From NCBI GenBank assembly GCA_033065855.1, contig JAVXUO010002399.1, positions 124,001 to 188,000 on the forward strand: 64,000 bases of DNA. The letters are read 5' to 3'. Source of the DNA: Escallonia rubra (lineage: Eukaryota > Streptophyta > Magnoliopsida > Escalloniales > Escalloniaceae). Shown here in pieces: positions 35,800 to 48,528 of the stretch (positions are counted from its first letter, which is position 1; every line of letters starts with the position of its first letter). The position numbers and the translations under genes were made by a program. The notes under the pieces are model-generated. The model searched no databases. It was not told where the DNA came from and saw only the letters and a list, made by a program, of their open reading frames with translations.

Positions 35800-36406
35800 A
35801 AATGGAAGGGGAATAAAATCTGTTTCAAACTCACCGCCATGGTCACTTCGGATTTTCACAAGTTTCGAGAAGCTTTACAAGACTAAAGAATTTTTTAAAA
35901 GCTTCATCCTTATGAGTTAAACACAAAATCCAGGTGTATTTAGAAAAATCGTCAACAATGACGAACGCATAAAATTTTCCACCAAAGCTAGCATGCCTTG
36001 TAGGGTCAAAAAGATCTAAATGAAGGAGTTTACATTTTTGGCATGAGAAGAGGTTTTTGATTGTTTGTCATATACAAGCATCACAAACTTTATCTTTGAC
36101 AAACTTCAACTTTGGTAACCCTCTAATAAGTTTTTTCGAGAGTAATTTCTTGATTAGGTCCATATGCACATGATCTGATATACAATGTCACAACCAAGTA
36201 TCATTTTGTTAAACATAAAGGCTTATTTCTCGAGAAGCATCAAATTTATCAAACGAGAGAGTATAGATATTATCATCTCGCTTACCAACCAGAGTGCCTC
36301 CATTCAAGGCATGACGAATCAGACAATGATCACCTTCAAAACACACTACGTGCCCACTATCAGCAGTTAGTTGATTGATGCTAATCAAATTAAATTTCAA
36401 GCCATC
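35800..36406 (-). pseudogene. Copia Pol fragment: GAG-pre-integrase and integrase core
   Basis: On the minus strand the pre-integrase segment reads GLKFNLISINQLTADSGH and LIRHALNGG. A degraded integrase core follows, with LHLDLFDPTRHASFGGKFYA and IRSDHGGEFE at about 35840, the conserved Asp/Glu region. In-frame stops occur (for example CDACI* at about 36070). Similarity stops near 35800, so reverse transcriptase, RNase H and the 3' LTR are missing. It continues from 36910-37705 across the TRIM. Confidence 0.82.
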
Positions 36407-36904
36407 TGTAATATCCCACATCGGTTGTGGGAGAGTTTGCGATTGGCCTTATAAGACCCTGCCTATGAACTCATAAGTACCTACTTGGCTAGCCCTTTTG
36501 AGAGAGGCAATGCCCTGTGGTGGGGCCGTGGACCGGGTCGTTACAGATGGTATCAGAGCCGACTCTCGAAAGCTCAGGCTGGGTATCCAGTCGGGTTGCT
36601 GATGGTTGGGGGAAACGAAGGCAAGCCCAGGTATATCCCACATCAAGAGGATGGTTGGGGCAACGAAGGGTGAGCTGGGTATATCCCACATTGGCTAGAG
36701 AGAAATATTATGGGCTATGTGTGATCGAGCCTTAGCGAGGACGCTAAGGAATAAGGTGGGGAGATTGTAATATCCCACATCGGTTGTGGGAGAGTTTGCG
36801 ATTGGCCTTATAAGACCCTGCCTATGAACTCATAAGTACCTACTTGGCTAGCCCTTTTGAGAGAGGCAATGCCCTGTGGTGGGACCGTGAACCGGGTCGT
36901 TACA
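36407..36904 (+). mobile_element. Intact TRIM retrotransposon, 498 bp, TSD CCATC
   Basis: Two 139-bp LTRs (36407-36545 and 36766-36904) start TGTAATATCCCACATCGG and end GGGTCGTTACA; I see two differences between them. The primer-binding site TGGTATCAGAGC (36548-36559) matches initiator tRNA-Met, and a purine tract (AAGGTGGGGAGA) precedes the second LTR. A 5-bp CCATC repeat flanks the element (36402-36406 and 36905-36909). It encodes nothing and depends on other elements. It interrupts copia pol between integrase-side and protease-side sequence. Confidence 0.95.
36548..36559 (+). promoter_or_regulatory. Primer-binding site of the TRIM
   Basis: TGGTATCAGAGC, complementary to the 3' end of initiator tRNA-Met, starts two bases after the LTR. 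Confidence 0.9.
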
Positions 36905-36909
36905 CCATC

Positions 36910-37705
36910 AAATAAAGACACATTATCAATAGAGATCGAACCATTACCTATTTTACCTTTATCTATGATTTTATCATTTGAGCTATTTTCGAAGGTAACC
37001 AAACCACCATCCTTTGGAATGAGGTATGTGAATAGCGAACGATCACCTGTCATGTGCCTTGAGCACCCACTAGGATCCACTTGTTTAGATCCACCTTTGC
37101 TTTCAAGCATACCTACAATAGATTCTGCTTTTGATGCTTTAGGTACCCACACTTTCATAGGTCCTGAAAGATTAGATATACAAGATTTCGGCAACCAAAC
37201 TTGCTTCATTCTACTATTATTGATAGAAAAAGGTTGTTGATTTCTAGCTAATTTATGTGGACAGTTTTTCGCTAAGTGCCCTTTCTTGTTACAAGCTGTA
37301 CAGAGTGTGAATCGTGAGCCAGAAGCTAGATTCTTGCCAAATATTTTTTTTAATCCTTTTGCCTCTTAGAAGGATCATAGCCAATCCCACTCTTTTCAAG
37401 GACACATCTTTGTCTTCCCAAAATTATATCCATGTTCTCTCTTCCTTGTGTAAACTTTGAAAGAGTAAAGTTCGTATCTTCAATCTTCTTTTCTAATTTC
37501 CCCTTTTGAATAGAAAATTATTCCAATTGAGATTTTAAAAGCTCATTTTTTACAAGGTTTTTACACGGTTGATAGACGGAATTTCTAAAGACAAATCAGA
37601 GTTTTCCTTTTTAGAAGCAATCAGATCAATTTTTAAAGAGGTATTTTCGTTGATATAAAACTCAACATTTTCATCTAGCTATTCTTTCTCACTAGCCAAC
37701 TCTTC
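36910..37705 (-). pseudogene. Copia fragment: zinc knuckle and protease region
   Basis: The minus strand encodes a CCHC knuckle (CTACNKKGHLAKNC, about 37260-37305) and then the protease-proximal DPSGCSRHMTGDRSLFTY, which corresponds to the DSGCSRHMTG motif of copia Pol with one residue changed. Several stop codons break the frame in the Gag part (37350-37700). It is joined to 48529-49726 once the CACTA element is removed. Confidence 0.8.
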
Positions 37706-37873
37706 AACCACTACAAAAAAACTGGGCTGTAAGGACACTCAAAAGTGCCCTTACAAGTATCATATTGGGACGCTTTTGACATAAGGACGCTTTGAAAGGC
37801 GTCGTAACCCCGCCCTATTAGAGGCCGTCACAATAAGTTATGGCAACGCACATAAGCGCCTCAATAAGGGTCA

Positions 37874-38115
37874 GGCCTAACAAGACGCAAATAAGCGTCC
37901 TATAAAGTGCTTATTTAGAAGACTCAAATATGCCCTATAGCGACGCTACGAAGCGTTCCAATAACTCTTTAGGATGCTTCTTAGCGTTGTTATTTGCGTC
38001 GACAAAGTTAAGGCCTAAGAAGGCGCAATTGAGCGTCCTATAAAGTGCTCAACTAGAAGACTCCAAGATGCTCTATAGCGACGCTAAAGAGCGTTCCAGT
38101 AACTCTTTTGGGACG
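37874..38115. repeat. 138-bp subterminal direct repeat of the CACTA element
   Basis: Two diverged units, starting near 37874 and 38012, share GCGTCCTATAAAGTGCT (37895 and 38033) and CTATAGCGACGCTA. Together they multiply the GCGTC motif in the left arm. Confidence 0.75.
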
Positions 38116-38308
38116 CTTTTTGGCATTCTTACATGTTCCCATTTTTATTGTACCAAATTAGAAATATTTACATATTTGTGATGCCTACGTCACCAATTGC
38201 AATTTGTACCACATCAATAGACCAATGTATCCCAATTTAGTCCACGCATTGAAGGTAATATCCCTGAAGAAGACACTCTAAACATGCGCACATTGATGAT
38301 CTCCCCAA

Positions 38309-40134
38309 ATGAACCTCGGGTTTGGGAGGCCAGAGTCGGAAATGACAAACTCCTTTTCGGTAAATTCTAAGATTTCCGTAGCTATTCCTTATCTCAGATA
38401 CAACAACGAGTCAACTCTTGTTGGGTACTGCAAGGCCCAGTCGAGGTTGACAAAGTTCCAAATGTGTTCCTCTTCAAATTCACCTACGCCTCCGACGCCC
38501 TTTTGGTCCTCCAAAATGCACCTTGGAACTTCTTCGGCGCACTTCTGGTTTTGCATGAATGGTACCCTCACGTGGTATACAGTTCTGTTAAACTCAACAT
38601 GGTGGATTTATGGATGAGAGTGAGCGATATCCCGAGTGATTGCTATCACTACTCGCTCGCTCAGAAGATAGGATTAGCAGCAGGTTATCTCCTTGACATA
38701 GATTGGTCCAATATAAGAGTAGCTAAAGGAGATTATTTTCGCATCAAAGTCCGGGTGCTTCTCGATGCCCCCCTTCTTCCTGGTATTTTTCTCTCTTTGC
38801 TTGATGGCTTAGGGGTGCAATTGCTCCGATGCACCTATGAAAAAATCTTCATGGCATGCTTTCGTTGTGGAAGAATTGGCCATGAAAACACCTCTTGCAC
38901 CTACTCTCTAAGTAGTGGAATCTCTGAAAAAATGGACTGAACATATACCCGGCCCCGATCTTTATCCCACGTTTATTTTGGACGGCTATCCCATGTTCAA
39001 CAAAACCCTTCGTGCTTTTCCCAATTCCGACTGGAACCGCACATCTCGCATCATCATCTCCCCCAGCCTTCATGGTCCAACAATACAACACCTACATGAC
39101 TCCTTTTCCCCAATTCCATCACCTTTCTCAAGTGATACAAAAACTTTCTTCACAGCCACAACTTCATCCATTTCGGATTCAGAGACAAATTCGGTATCCC
39201 ATGGTGATATAGAATAGAATCTGGAGGAAGTCTTACAAATGGCCAATGGAAACTTACCTGTCGCTGATGCCGGAGTACCAAATTTACCAGTTGAGGAACC
39301 TAGAGTACCAATTAACATGGAAGGATTAGGAGATGACAACGGGAATTTGCTTATAAATCAACACCTGGAGCTCAAGTAGCTGCTACAGAGCTACTACATT
39401 TTAATGACAATCCAATTGAGGACCCTGAAGGAAATTTGAATCAACAACTCAACCTTGACCCACACCTTGAAGAATGGATGGCGGAAGACATGGATATAGA
39501 TAACTCTTCTCTTTCGGGGGACACCGCACAAGAAGAAATTGATCTATCTCTCACATCGGAATCCGACGACTCACAGGTTGAAACCACACCGGAAGAAACT
39601 TTGGACGAAACTCCGGCAGAAACCTCGCCGGAAGGTAACCCCATACCACCGTCTGACAATACCTGTGTCGCAGAAATTGCCACGTCAACACCTTCGCACA
39701 ATACATCAAATCTTCTCCACGCGCCGACAATTTGGAGAGCAAGAAATCCGGAGAATCCTGCTCAGCGTAGCCTCGACATCATTGGCCTACAACTTGATTT
39801 AGATCCTCCAAATCTGGATGAATCAGGCTTGATATCTTCCATCACTCAAAATCTCTCACACCCACTTGCACTACCTGATGATTCTGAAACACAAGATCTC
39901 TCTCTACAGTCTCCCACTCGTGTTCTCTCATCACAAAATAACCGGACCAGTTTGATTGGAACACCACAAATTAATTGGAACCCTTTTGAGACTAGGCCCA
40001 ACATTAATTTAGCTAAATTTGTCATGGGCCTCTCAGATTTTGGACTCTCTCTTCTAGCCCAACCATCAACCATCACATTTTCTCCACTACCTGGACCAAC
40101 CCCCCTACACAAACTATATTACCAAACATCTTAG
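38309..40134 (+). pseudogene. LINE ORF1 remnant (DUF4283, CCHC knuckle)
   Basis: The nucleic-acid-binding ORF1 protein of a plant L1. The DUF4283 region is split by a frameshift near 38460: FRGRP-type start (38309-38460), then VFLFKFTYASDALLVLQNAP, then VDLWMRVSDIP. A CCHC knuckle follows (CFRCGRIGHENTSC, about 38855-38900). The downstream part to 40134 is Ser/Thr/Glu/Pro-rich linker with stops. Later fragments to about 41290 are low-complexity and broken. Confidence 0.82.
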
Positions 40135-41296
40135 CCCAATATCAACTTACAGATTACACTGCTGGCCCTTCAACTGTTACGCCCTCTAGCCTTCAAACAC
40201 CTCATGCCCATAGCCTATCTCATGACCCAAATCCCGCCGAGCTACTACTCTACTCAAATGACCCCTGCCTTGCCCCGCCAAAACCTCTTGATGGCTATTT
40301 CTTTGACCCCACCCCCTCCACCCTGGCCCAAAACCTGGACCTCATAAAAAATGATCTCATTCTCAAAGTTTCATGTCCTCCCCATTCGCCCTGGATAAAT
40401 ATAGCCTCAGCATTTCTAACTCTTGAAAATGATCCATTTTGGAATGAGACTCAGGATAAAGGGAAACATCTAAGCAGGGAGGATCATAAAGGTACAAGTT
40501 AGATTTTTAAAGTCCCAGAATTTTCGGACGGAAGTGATGCATCTGAAAAAATTTCTGAAGATGGCTCGGAGTCATCTGTTTTGGCCAAAAGACTTAAGCA
40601 ACAACCTTTAATGGTGATTTCAAGCAAACGCTCACAGTCCCCCTCATCCACTGCTGTGTTTCCCACTGCAATGGAAACACCAACTACAGACTAAAAAATA
40701 TGGGAACAAAGCAGTATTTCCTTTGAGGAGGAAGCTTATGACACTGCGGCCAAAAGGATCAAATATTTGCTGCCTAACCTTCCCAATCCACTAGGTGATC
40801 CTCCGTATGTACTTCTGTCACATATTTTTCTTTCCCCTGAATATCTTTATTGGTGCATGTTACTTTCTTGTCCTCTGCCTAGTAGTTTCTCTCCTTACAT
40901 AACCTCAAAAAAAAGAAAACTAGCACCAATTATTAGTCTAGATGATCTTTCCTTACGTACCCATAATTTTCGAAAAAAATTCAAATATGAATATTGCTCA
41001 ATTCCCCCTATATTTCGCATAAATCACGGTACAAATCTGAATTCTTCTCCTTACCATTCCCATATTAAAAATCGAAAACTATATGTGGATTGCATCCTTA
41101 ATTCGCCTCGCCTTGAGGTCCTCGAGCGAGAAGACCTAGACCTGCTCCTTCGTCCCAGCTCAGCAGACTCTAGGCTTTCAAAAAAACGAAGCGTATGCAC
41201 TAGGGACTACCCTTTTCCCCTAGATTGCTCTTCTCCTGTATTTCCTATCTCTCCACGGGTTTCGAGTGTTGCCCCTTCACAACCCCTTCACCGTCA

Positions 41297-44200
41297 ATGA
41301 AGCTGCTTAGCTGGAACTGTCATGGGCTAGGTCAAACCCGCACAGTTCGAGCAGCTCTCAAGTTGATCAGGGCTCATAAGCCCCAATGTGTCTTTCTGCA
41401 AGAAACGAAACAACCTGTTTCGATCGTTGCTGGGAAATTTCGAAAGCTGGGTTATGACAGTTCTACGGGCATTGAACCTTCGGGCCTTCTTGGTAGGAAA
41501 GGAGGCCTTTGGGTGGGATGGTCAGAGGAAGTTTCGGGCTCTATCCTATATCAAGACAAGAACCTGATTCTTATTGAATTTTACTCAGTGAATGAAACAC
41601 CTTGGATATCCGGGTTTATTTATGGCCACCCTGTCTTAGCCAAAAGACAGGCCACATGGTCACGTCTCTCAGATATCATCATATCTGTCTCTCGGCCCCT
41701 TATGTTAGTTGGTGATTTCAACCAAGTTCTGACACCTTTCGACAAAACTGGCACAAATTATATGTCTATTCCTGGGCACAATTATCTTTAAGATTTCCTC
41801 AATCAGAATCATTTAATGGACCTCCATTGGGTAGGACCCCCTTTCACATGGACCAATAATAGAGAGGGAATCTTTTTCACTTATGAAAGGCTAGATAGAT
41901 GTGTCGCCCATCCCTTTTGGCTCTCTCTATTTCCAAATGCTCACGTCACAAACTTGGGAATACAAACGTCAGATCATGCCCCCATCCTGCTGGACACGTC
42001 TCCTTATGAACAATTCCTAATAAGACCACCAAGATTTGAGGCGATGTGGTTGAAACACCCGCAATGTCATCAAATAATCAAACAGGCATGGAACATCCCC
42101 TGCGAGGGCTCCCCTCTCTTCAAAGTTACCTTTTGGGGACGCAATATGATTAAGACTCTGAAGATTTAGAATAAACAAAGATTTGGGAATCTTGGAGCTC
42201 AAATTGATGACGCCAAAAAAGAGCTTTCAGATTTCCAAACCCAATTACCGAATACAGAAGCCCAGAAGATGGAAATGAAAACAAAAGAAAGGTTGGATTG
42301 GCTTTTGGACTTTGAAGAAATATTCTGGGCTCAGAAATCAACTTTAAGATGGCTACATCTCGGGGACCGAAATACTAGCTTCTTCCATACGTCAACTATC
42401 ATCAGACGACACCACAACAGAATCTCATCCCTCTCAGATGAGCATGGAAACTCCTTTCACACTCATGTCACCATCACCTCCTGCTTGCTCACTCATTTTA
42501 AAAAGATATACTGTTCTAACGCTACTCAAGCAGTTAGTAGCTCGGATATGCCAAGTGTGCGAGATTTATCTACCTCCCTTTTACCAAACCAAATTACCTG
42601 GTTAGATAGACCGTTTACTGGTGCAAAAATCAAGACAGCTCTTTTTGATATACACCCTGACAAGGCACCAGGCCCAGATGGCATCCCAGCCATCGTTTAC
42701 CATCAATGCTGGGATTTCATGCAACTACCGATTACCTCGGCAGTCCTCTCTTTTCTCCGCTCCGGACACCTTCTAAGAGAAACAAATAAATCCTTCCTTG
42801 TCCTGATCCCTAAAAGTGGGTCACCCTCAACCCCTAGTGACTTAAGACCAATCTCTCTTTGCAACACTATCTACAAAATCATTTCCAAAACCCTTGCCAA
42901 CCGTTAGCCTATCCTTGCTCATCTCGTCTCAGAACATCAGAATGCCTTTGTGGGAGGTAGACAGATCAGAGATAATATCTTCATTGCCCAAGAACTTACC
43001 AACAAAATACGAACTTCGAAAGGACAACAACAAATTCTTGGTATGATCAAGATGGATATGAGTAAAGCCTTCGATCGTGTAAATTGGAATTTTCTGAAGG
43101 CAGTCTTAACTCATGTCAAATTCCCGCCACACTTCATTCACTTATCATGGAATGTGTCACGACGGTTTCCTATGAAATACTGCTTAATGGCTCGCCAACG
43201 GAACGATTCCAACCTCAGTGCGGACTTCGGCAAGGGGACCCTCTATCCCCGTATTTATTCATCCTCTGCGCTGAAGTTCTTTCTGCCTCTATGAAGAAAG
43301 CTCAGTCTCTGGGAAAGATTCCAGGACTAAAAGCCGGTATCAGAAGCCCGCCAATAAATCACCTATTCTTTGCAGATGATGCCTTACTGTTCACCAAGCT
43401 TAATCAAGACTCATGTCAGCATATTAATCTAATCATTCAGCGGTACTGTAAAGACTCAGGCCAGCTTATAAACCACATCAAATCCTCCTTATCTCTTAGT
43501 CCTAATGCAACTCAGCGAGACTCGAGCAACATAGAACAATGGTTAGGTCTTCAAGCGTCTCCAGAACTTGGCAAATATCTCGGAAGTACGCTAGATATTG
43601 TTATCAACCGGAAGCTCTTTTTCCAAAATCTTATTGCCAAAATCCTATAAAGATGTGCTGGATGGCAAGGATGTCTTCTTAACAAAGCTGGCCGTGCAAC
43701 TCTTCTCACCTCAGTACTCACATCCTTACTAACCTACCACATGCAGGTAATTCTCTTCCCAAAATATGTCATTAAAGCAATTAATGCTATTTTTGGTCTA
43801 TTTTGGTGGTCAGGTGATGACAACAAAAAAGGAATCCATTGGCTCAACTGGCATACCTTATGTGCACCAAAAAACCACGGTGGCCTTGGCTTTAAGGAAA
43901 TTGGTGCCTTTAACATTGCCCTTTTAGCCAAAACCAGCTGAAAAATATGGACTGATCCAGAATGCTTACTAGCACACATCATGCTTGGTAAATACTGCAC
44001 GCCATCCAATTTTCTTTCTAGCCCTGATAAAGTACATTTCTCGTGGGGATGGCTAGGCATAGTGGCAGGAAGAAATGTTCTGAAAAGGGGGCTGAGATGG
44101 CAAGTCGGAACCGAAACCAAAATTTCAATCTAGCAGGATAAATGGATTCCCAACTGCGCATCTCAACCACTCTATTCTGGCTCAGACACAACCATCAGAA

Positions 44201-45420
44201 ATAGAACCGTAAACCACCTCATCAAGGAAGGCCTCTAGGATATCAATCTCCTAAAGCAACTTTTCAGCCCTTCTTTGATTCCTAATATCATCGCAATACA
44301 TATATCCCCTCATCTTATCCAAGATCAACAGATTTGGCAGTTTACCTCATCTGGAATATTCTTTGTCAAAACTGCCTATGATATGCTTCATAGTCATAAA
44401 ACGAAGGAATTACGTAGATTGGGCCACCTTACCTCCTTACCCAATATGACAGAAAAGTTTTGGAAGTTAATTTGGCCTCTCCGCGTCCCTTAAAAAATGA
44501 AATTCCTTCTCTGGCAAATCCTATGGGATCGTTTGCCATTACAATCAAAACTTAAGCGCTTCAATATTATCCCCTATGATAATTGTCCTCTATGCCTAAA
44601 TTCATCAGAAACTCTTGATCACCTTTTTCTACAATGCCCCAAAACACGACCCATTTGGTTCGGGGGCCCTATGGGGATCAAGACTGACGCTCTCATTTGT
44701 CCTTTGAGGGAATGGCTCATTGCATGGCTATAGAGACCCTCTCTACAAAGCAATTTTAGTAACCAATTGATTATAAATATCAACTCTCTGGGGGATCTGG
44801 ATTCATCGAAACCATATCATCTTTCCCCAATTTGAGTTCAACCCGGTTCTGATTATTAAATATATTAGAGTCGTATCCCTCAATATCACCAATGCCTTTA
44901 AAAACCCTATCGGTTCTCACACTCTAGCCAATAAACCTTCTCCAAAAACCAATCTCTTGCCTTTTATCTATCACAATATCCCTCTCTCTTGCATCTGCCT
45001 AAAAAAAGAACCTATCAAGCTCCTCATTGCAATAAGCTTCTATAAAATTTTGCAGAAAGCAGGAGTGGGCCTATCTTGTTTTAATCATTTTCAGCAGAGA
45101 TGCGGATCTGCTGCCATATCTTTTACCGCCTCAGATAGAATCTGTGCACAGGCAAAAGGGCTTCTAACTGTGTTAAAATGGTCAGATCGTCAAAAGTTGA
45201 AACACGTCACTATTTCTACTACTCAAATTTCTTAATCTCTCAGATGACGGACTCTGAGGATATATCAGATAAGGTGGCACCAATTTTCTATGATATCTGT
45301 CATTTTGCAGCTACTTTACACTTCTTCAGTATCGACAGAGCTACAGTCTTACAACTTCAAGAGGCCAGATCCCTAGCTGCTTTTGCATGTAAAGCCCGAA
45401 TCAACGTCTATCAGGACTAG
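41297..45420 (+). pseudogene. LINE ORF2 remnant: endonuclease, reverse transcriptase, RNase H
   Basis: Starts at ATG 41297. An APE-type endonuclease comes first (LLSWNCHGLG, FLQETK, LVGDFNQVL, then TSDHAP near 41970). Reverse transcriptase follows: KAPGPDGIPAIVYHQCWD, MIKMDMSKAFDRVNWNF, LRQGDPLSPYLFILC and the catalytic FADD (FFADDALLF). A zinc-binding zf-RVT region is next (CPLCLNSSETLDHLFLQC, about 44580-44640). A weakly preserved RNase H-like part ends it (AGVGLSCFNH, about 45055 to 45420). Stops at 41789, 42167 and 42905, a frame change near 43100-43160, and more stops after 43648 inactivate it. Confidence 0.9.
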
Positions 45421-45654
45421 GTTAATGCGCATATGCTGCCATGAGCTCTCTCTCTCTCTCTTGTCTTTATCTAAAGTTGTACTTTTGCATGCTTCCCTCT
45501 CTCTTGGTGCCATATTTTGTTGTTTTGTACTTATTTTCTTCTTGTTCTAGCTTGTAATGCCTTTGGCTGCCGCTGGCAAACTTGTGTAACTTTTTATTAT
45601 CAATGCAATTCTCATAATTATAAAAAAAAATCATATAATTGAAGGATAACATCC

Positions 45655-48410
45655 AAAGTTTTCATATTAACCAAATGTCTCAAATGAATAATTACATCGA
45701 CTCTAAAGTAAAAGATAACCACTAATTCTAAGTGTCTAACACGAATAACAGTCACAAAAGGACTCGTGACTAACAAACTATCCAATGTCCATCCAAAAGC
45801 AAAATATAGTCATCTAAGTCACCATTTAAGTCATTGATCACATGCCATCAACGCTTTCTAGTTCCACCTGCAAATACAAACATGTACTTATTATTTGATT
45901 GTGTATATATATTAAAAGTTTACTTTTGCGCTTTCTAATGGCAAAATTCAACAATTGTACATTGGCAACAATTCAAGAAACTCTTCCGGTCCTTAAAGAT
46001 ATGCACTGCTGGTCCTACGTTGGTTCATCCAACTCGTATCCATTTGTCTACCTTAAGCAAATAAACAATCTATATCAGTCTACTTTCTCAATTCAGAAGT
46101 CCATTTAAAAGGCACTTAAGCTCAGATGATCTCTGTGAAGACTCTCGAGCTTAGTTAAGTGTCGATTAATTGTCACTTTTAAATAGTTAAATACATTCTT
46201 TGCAATTATCTAATGCACATAATTTATACAACACACAATCATGCAAAGCAGTGCAGTAAATATCAATGACCATTTATGAAGTGCCAATCAAATTATCGAA
46301 AAATCATGCAAACCACTTGTAACTTCTTATCCGTACTTAAAATCAAGCTTGTGTTTAAACTTCTTATCCGTGCTCCAACCCTTGGTTCGAGCAGCTGCTT
46401 TAACCCCTCCCAGCAATGACAAAACTGTCATTAAAGGTTTTTAGTGACTTTTTTTTGTCACACTTTAATGGCAATTATTAAAATTAATGCCAGCACTTGT
46501 CTTTATGTTATGAAATCATGTATTTGCTAACGGTAGGGAGTTGCATAAAGGAAATTGCATTAGCGTCTATTAGCCAGCACATAAACAGAATGCCAAAGTC
46601 TCTCCTATGATAACTTCCTCTAGAACTTGTACTATAACTAAGAATCCAACCAATTCTCTTCTAGAGAATATTACAGGTTAGTAGTGATCAAAACACTAAT
46701 GCAACATGCCAGCACTAAGCTACCCACATATGCACATGCATCAAAACAAGTACACACATCAGAACAACAAGTGTTCAGCCTGTTCAGCTGCCCAGTTCTT
46801 CATACAATCAGTCATCACCAAGTCACACACCTAACAGTCCCAGTGTAAACCTTCTGCCATTTCAATTTTCTTTCTCCATTCTGCTTGGTTTTAGGATTCG
46901 TACCATCAGATATATAAACATACATGGTAGTTTCAAATTTTGCCAATTAATATCCATGTTTATATGCAAACCTATTGTGCTAGAACTCAATTATATATGT
47001 TGCACTCGAGCAATATACCATGTAATTGCACATCCATATTTACTAATCAATCAAGTTGAAGAATTACCTGACGTTAGAAATCAAAATATCTTCTTTCGAA
47101 TGAACTCCAATTTTTGCATTCTTCCCTTTTCCTTTCCTCTCCCAATCTTGTTATAGTAGTGCGAGCACCCTTCTCCCTTAGCCTATAAACATCCAGGTGA
47201 CGCTCCCTTGGATTCCACCATGCCTTTGCAATCGGTTTATATTGCACTTATCAAATTCCCTAAGGGCCTGGTTTGTTGTCCCCTAAAATTACACAACGTA
47301 TTATCTAAGATGAAAACTTCTAAAAGACGCGTGACCATCGCAATTTTTGAAATCTTAAATCTGTGCATTTCAAGAAATCACAACACATGCTGAAAATGCC
47401 AAAAATACTCACATTTCCTCGATAATCCATCATGTTTGTAGACAAAGAAAACTAGTATGAAAAAGGCAACCAAACGGGCTTCAGGTAAATCAAAACTGTT
47501 ATTTTGCAGTTTTAAGCTCTAACTTTTTAAAGTTAATTGGATTCTATTGACTGAGATCTTTAATTAGCGGTGACAACTTTGGAGTCCTATGCTTTCTTTT
47601 CGGCACTGTTTTCACCTGAGAACTGTATTCTATTCATTACAAACCTTCATTCTCGCATTTTTTTTCTATCACTAGATCTTCCTTCTTGGTGAATAATCCT
47701 AGCAGCAGCTTATTCGACTCCTATTCTATTCGTCTTTTGCCAATTCGATTTCCCCCAAAATTACAAGATAACTAAGTAGGTGAGAGAGAAACTGGGAATC
47801 TATAAATGTAAGGGCAAAAACTGGGAATCAATTGTACAGTTATCTTCATCTAGAGAATTAAGGGGACAACCACCCAAGAGGTTTCTACCACTTCAATTGC
47901 ACAGTTAACTGGGAATCAATTGCACAGTCATGAATCTAATGAAGAAAACAACCACCCAAGAGGTTTCTACCACTTCAAACCCTCTTTTGATACAAAGCAC
48001 TCAAAGAATAAAGAAACCTCATCCTCAAATCACCCATACAGACCCTTTGGCATTACCGAGTAAACAATCATGCATGAAATGCACAATACACCAAATAACG
48101 AGAAGGTATGATAGAGAAAAGAAGGAGCGACTTACCTTTAGGTCTTCAATTTCCTTGAAGTAATCATCTTGGCCATGGATGTTGCTAATCAATGGAAGAC
48201 GAGTGGAGAGAGAGAGACTGAAATGGAAATGGAAAAGCCCACTGCGAACGAAATGCTGAAGAGAAAATTAGGAACCCAAAAGCTGAAACGATGTAGTATT
48301 GAGAATCCAATTGGTGCTTTCTTCCGTCTTCTCTCCTTTTTGTTGCGCGCCAGTGAAATTTCAGACTCATCATATGTTGAAACGCCATCGTTTTGACAAA
48401 AGCGTCCTTA
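45655..48410 (-). other. Right arm of the CACTA element, mostly non-coding
   Basis: No transposase domain is seen. On the minus strand two exon-like spots occur. One is near 48130-48175, where HGQDDYFKEIEDLK runs into a GTAAGT donor. The other is near 45860, where an acceptor TTTGCAG precedes a short GTRKR-stop. They could be the first and last exons of a decayed element gene, into whose 3' UTR the LINE inserted, but the middle is not recognisable. Confidence 0.35.
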
Positions 48411-48528
48411 CATCTAACTAGAAAAAGGGACATTTTTTACTTAGCGCCCCATATTCTACTTTTTAGGATGCTTTCGGTATAACGTCCCTTTACAGGCGTC
48501 ATAACATCCCAATTTTGTTGTAGTGAAC

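Larger units (their letters stand above)
38264..45636 (+). mobile_element. Near full-length L1-type LINE inside the CACTA element
   Basis: About 7.4 kb with ORF1 and ORF2 remains and an A-rich 3' end (45622-45630). Imperfect direct repeats flank it: ATTGAAGGTAATATCC (38248-38263) and ATTGAAGGATAACATCC (45638-45654), a plausible aged duplication. The 3' UTR has CT-rich stretches at about 45448-45465. Many stops and frameshifts make it inactive. The exact 5' end is inferred from the duplication. Confidence 0.8.
37709..48525 (-). mobile_element. CACTA transposon, 10.8 kb, TSD AAC
   Basis: The left end starts CACTACAAAAAAACTGGG and the right end, reverse-complemented, CACTACAACAAAATTGGG; over 28 bases I count 23 matches. 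The 3-bp AAC is duplicated at 37706-37708 and 48526-48528. Subterminal regions are rich in AGCGTCC/GGACGCT, as CACTA transposase-binding sites usually are. Removing it rejoins a copia Gag frame (SFINIV then EELASEKE). No TNP2-type transposase is seen, so it is non-autonomous. Most of its length is a LINE (38264-45636). Confidence 0.93.
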
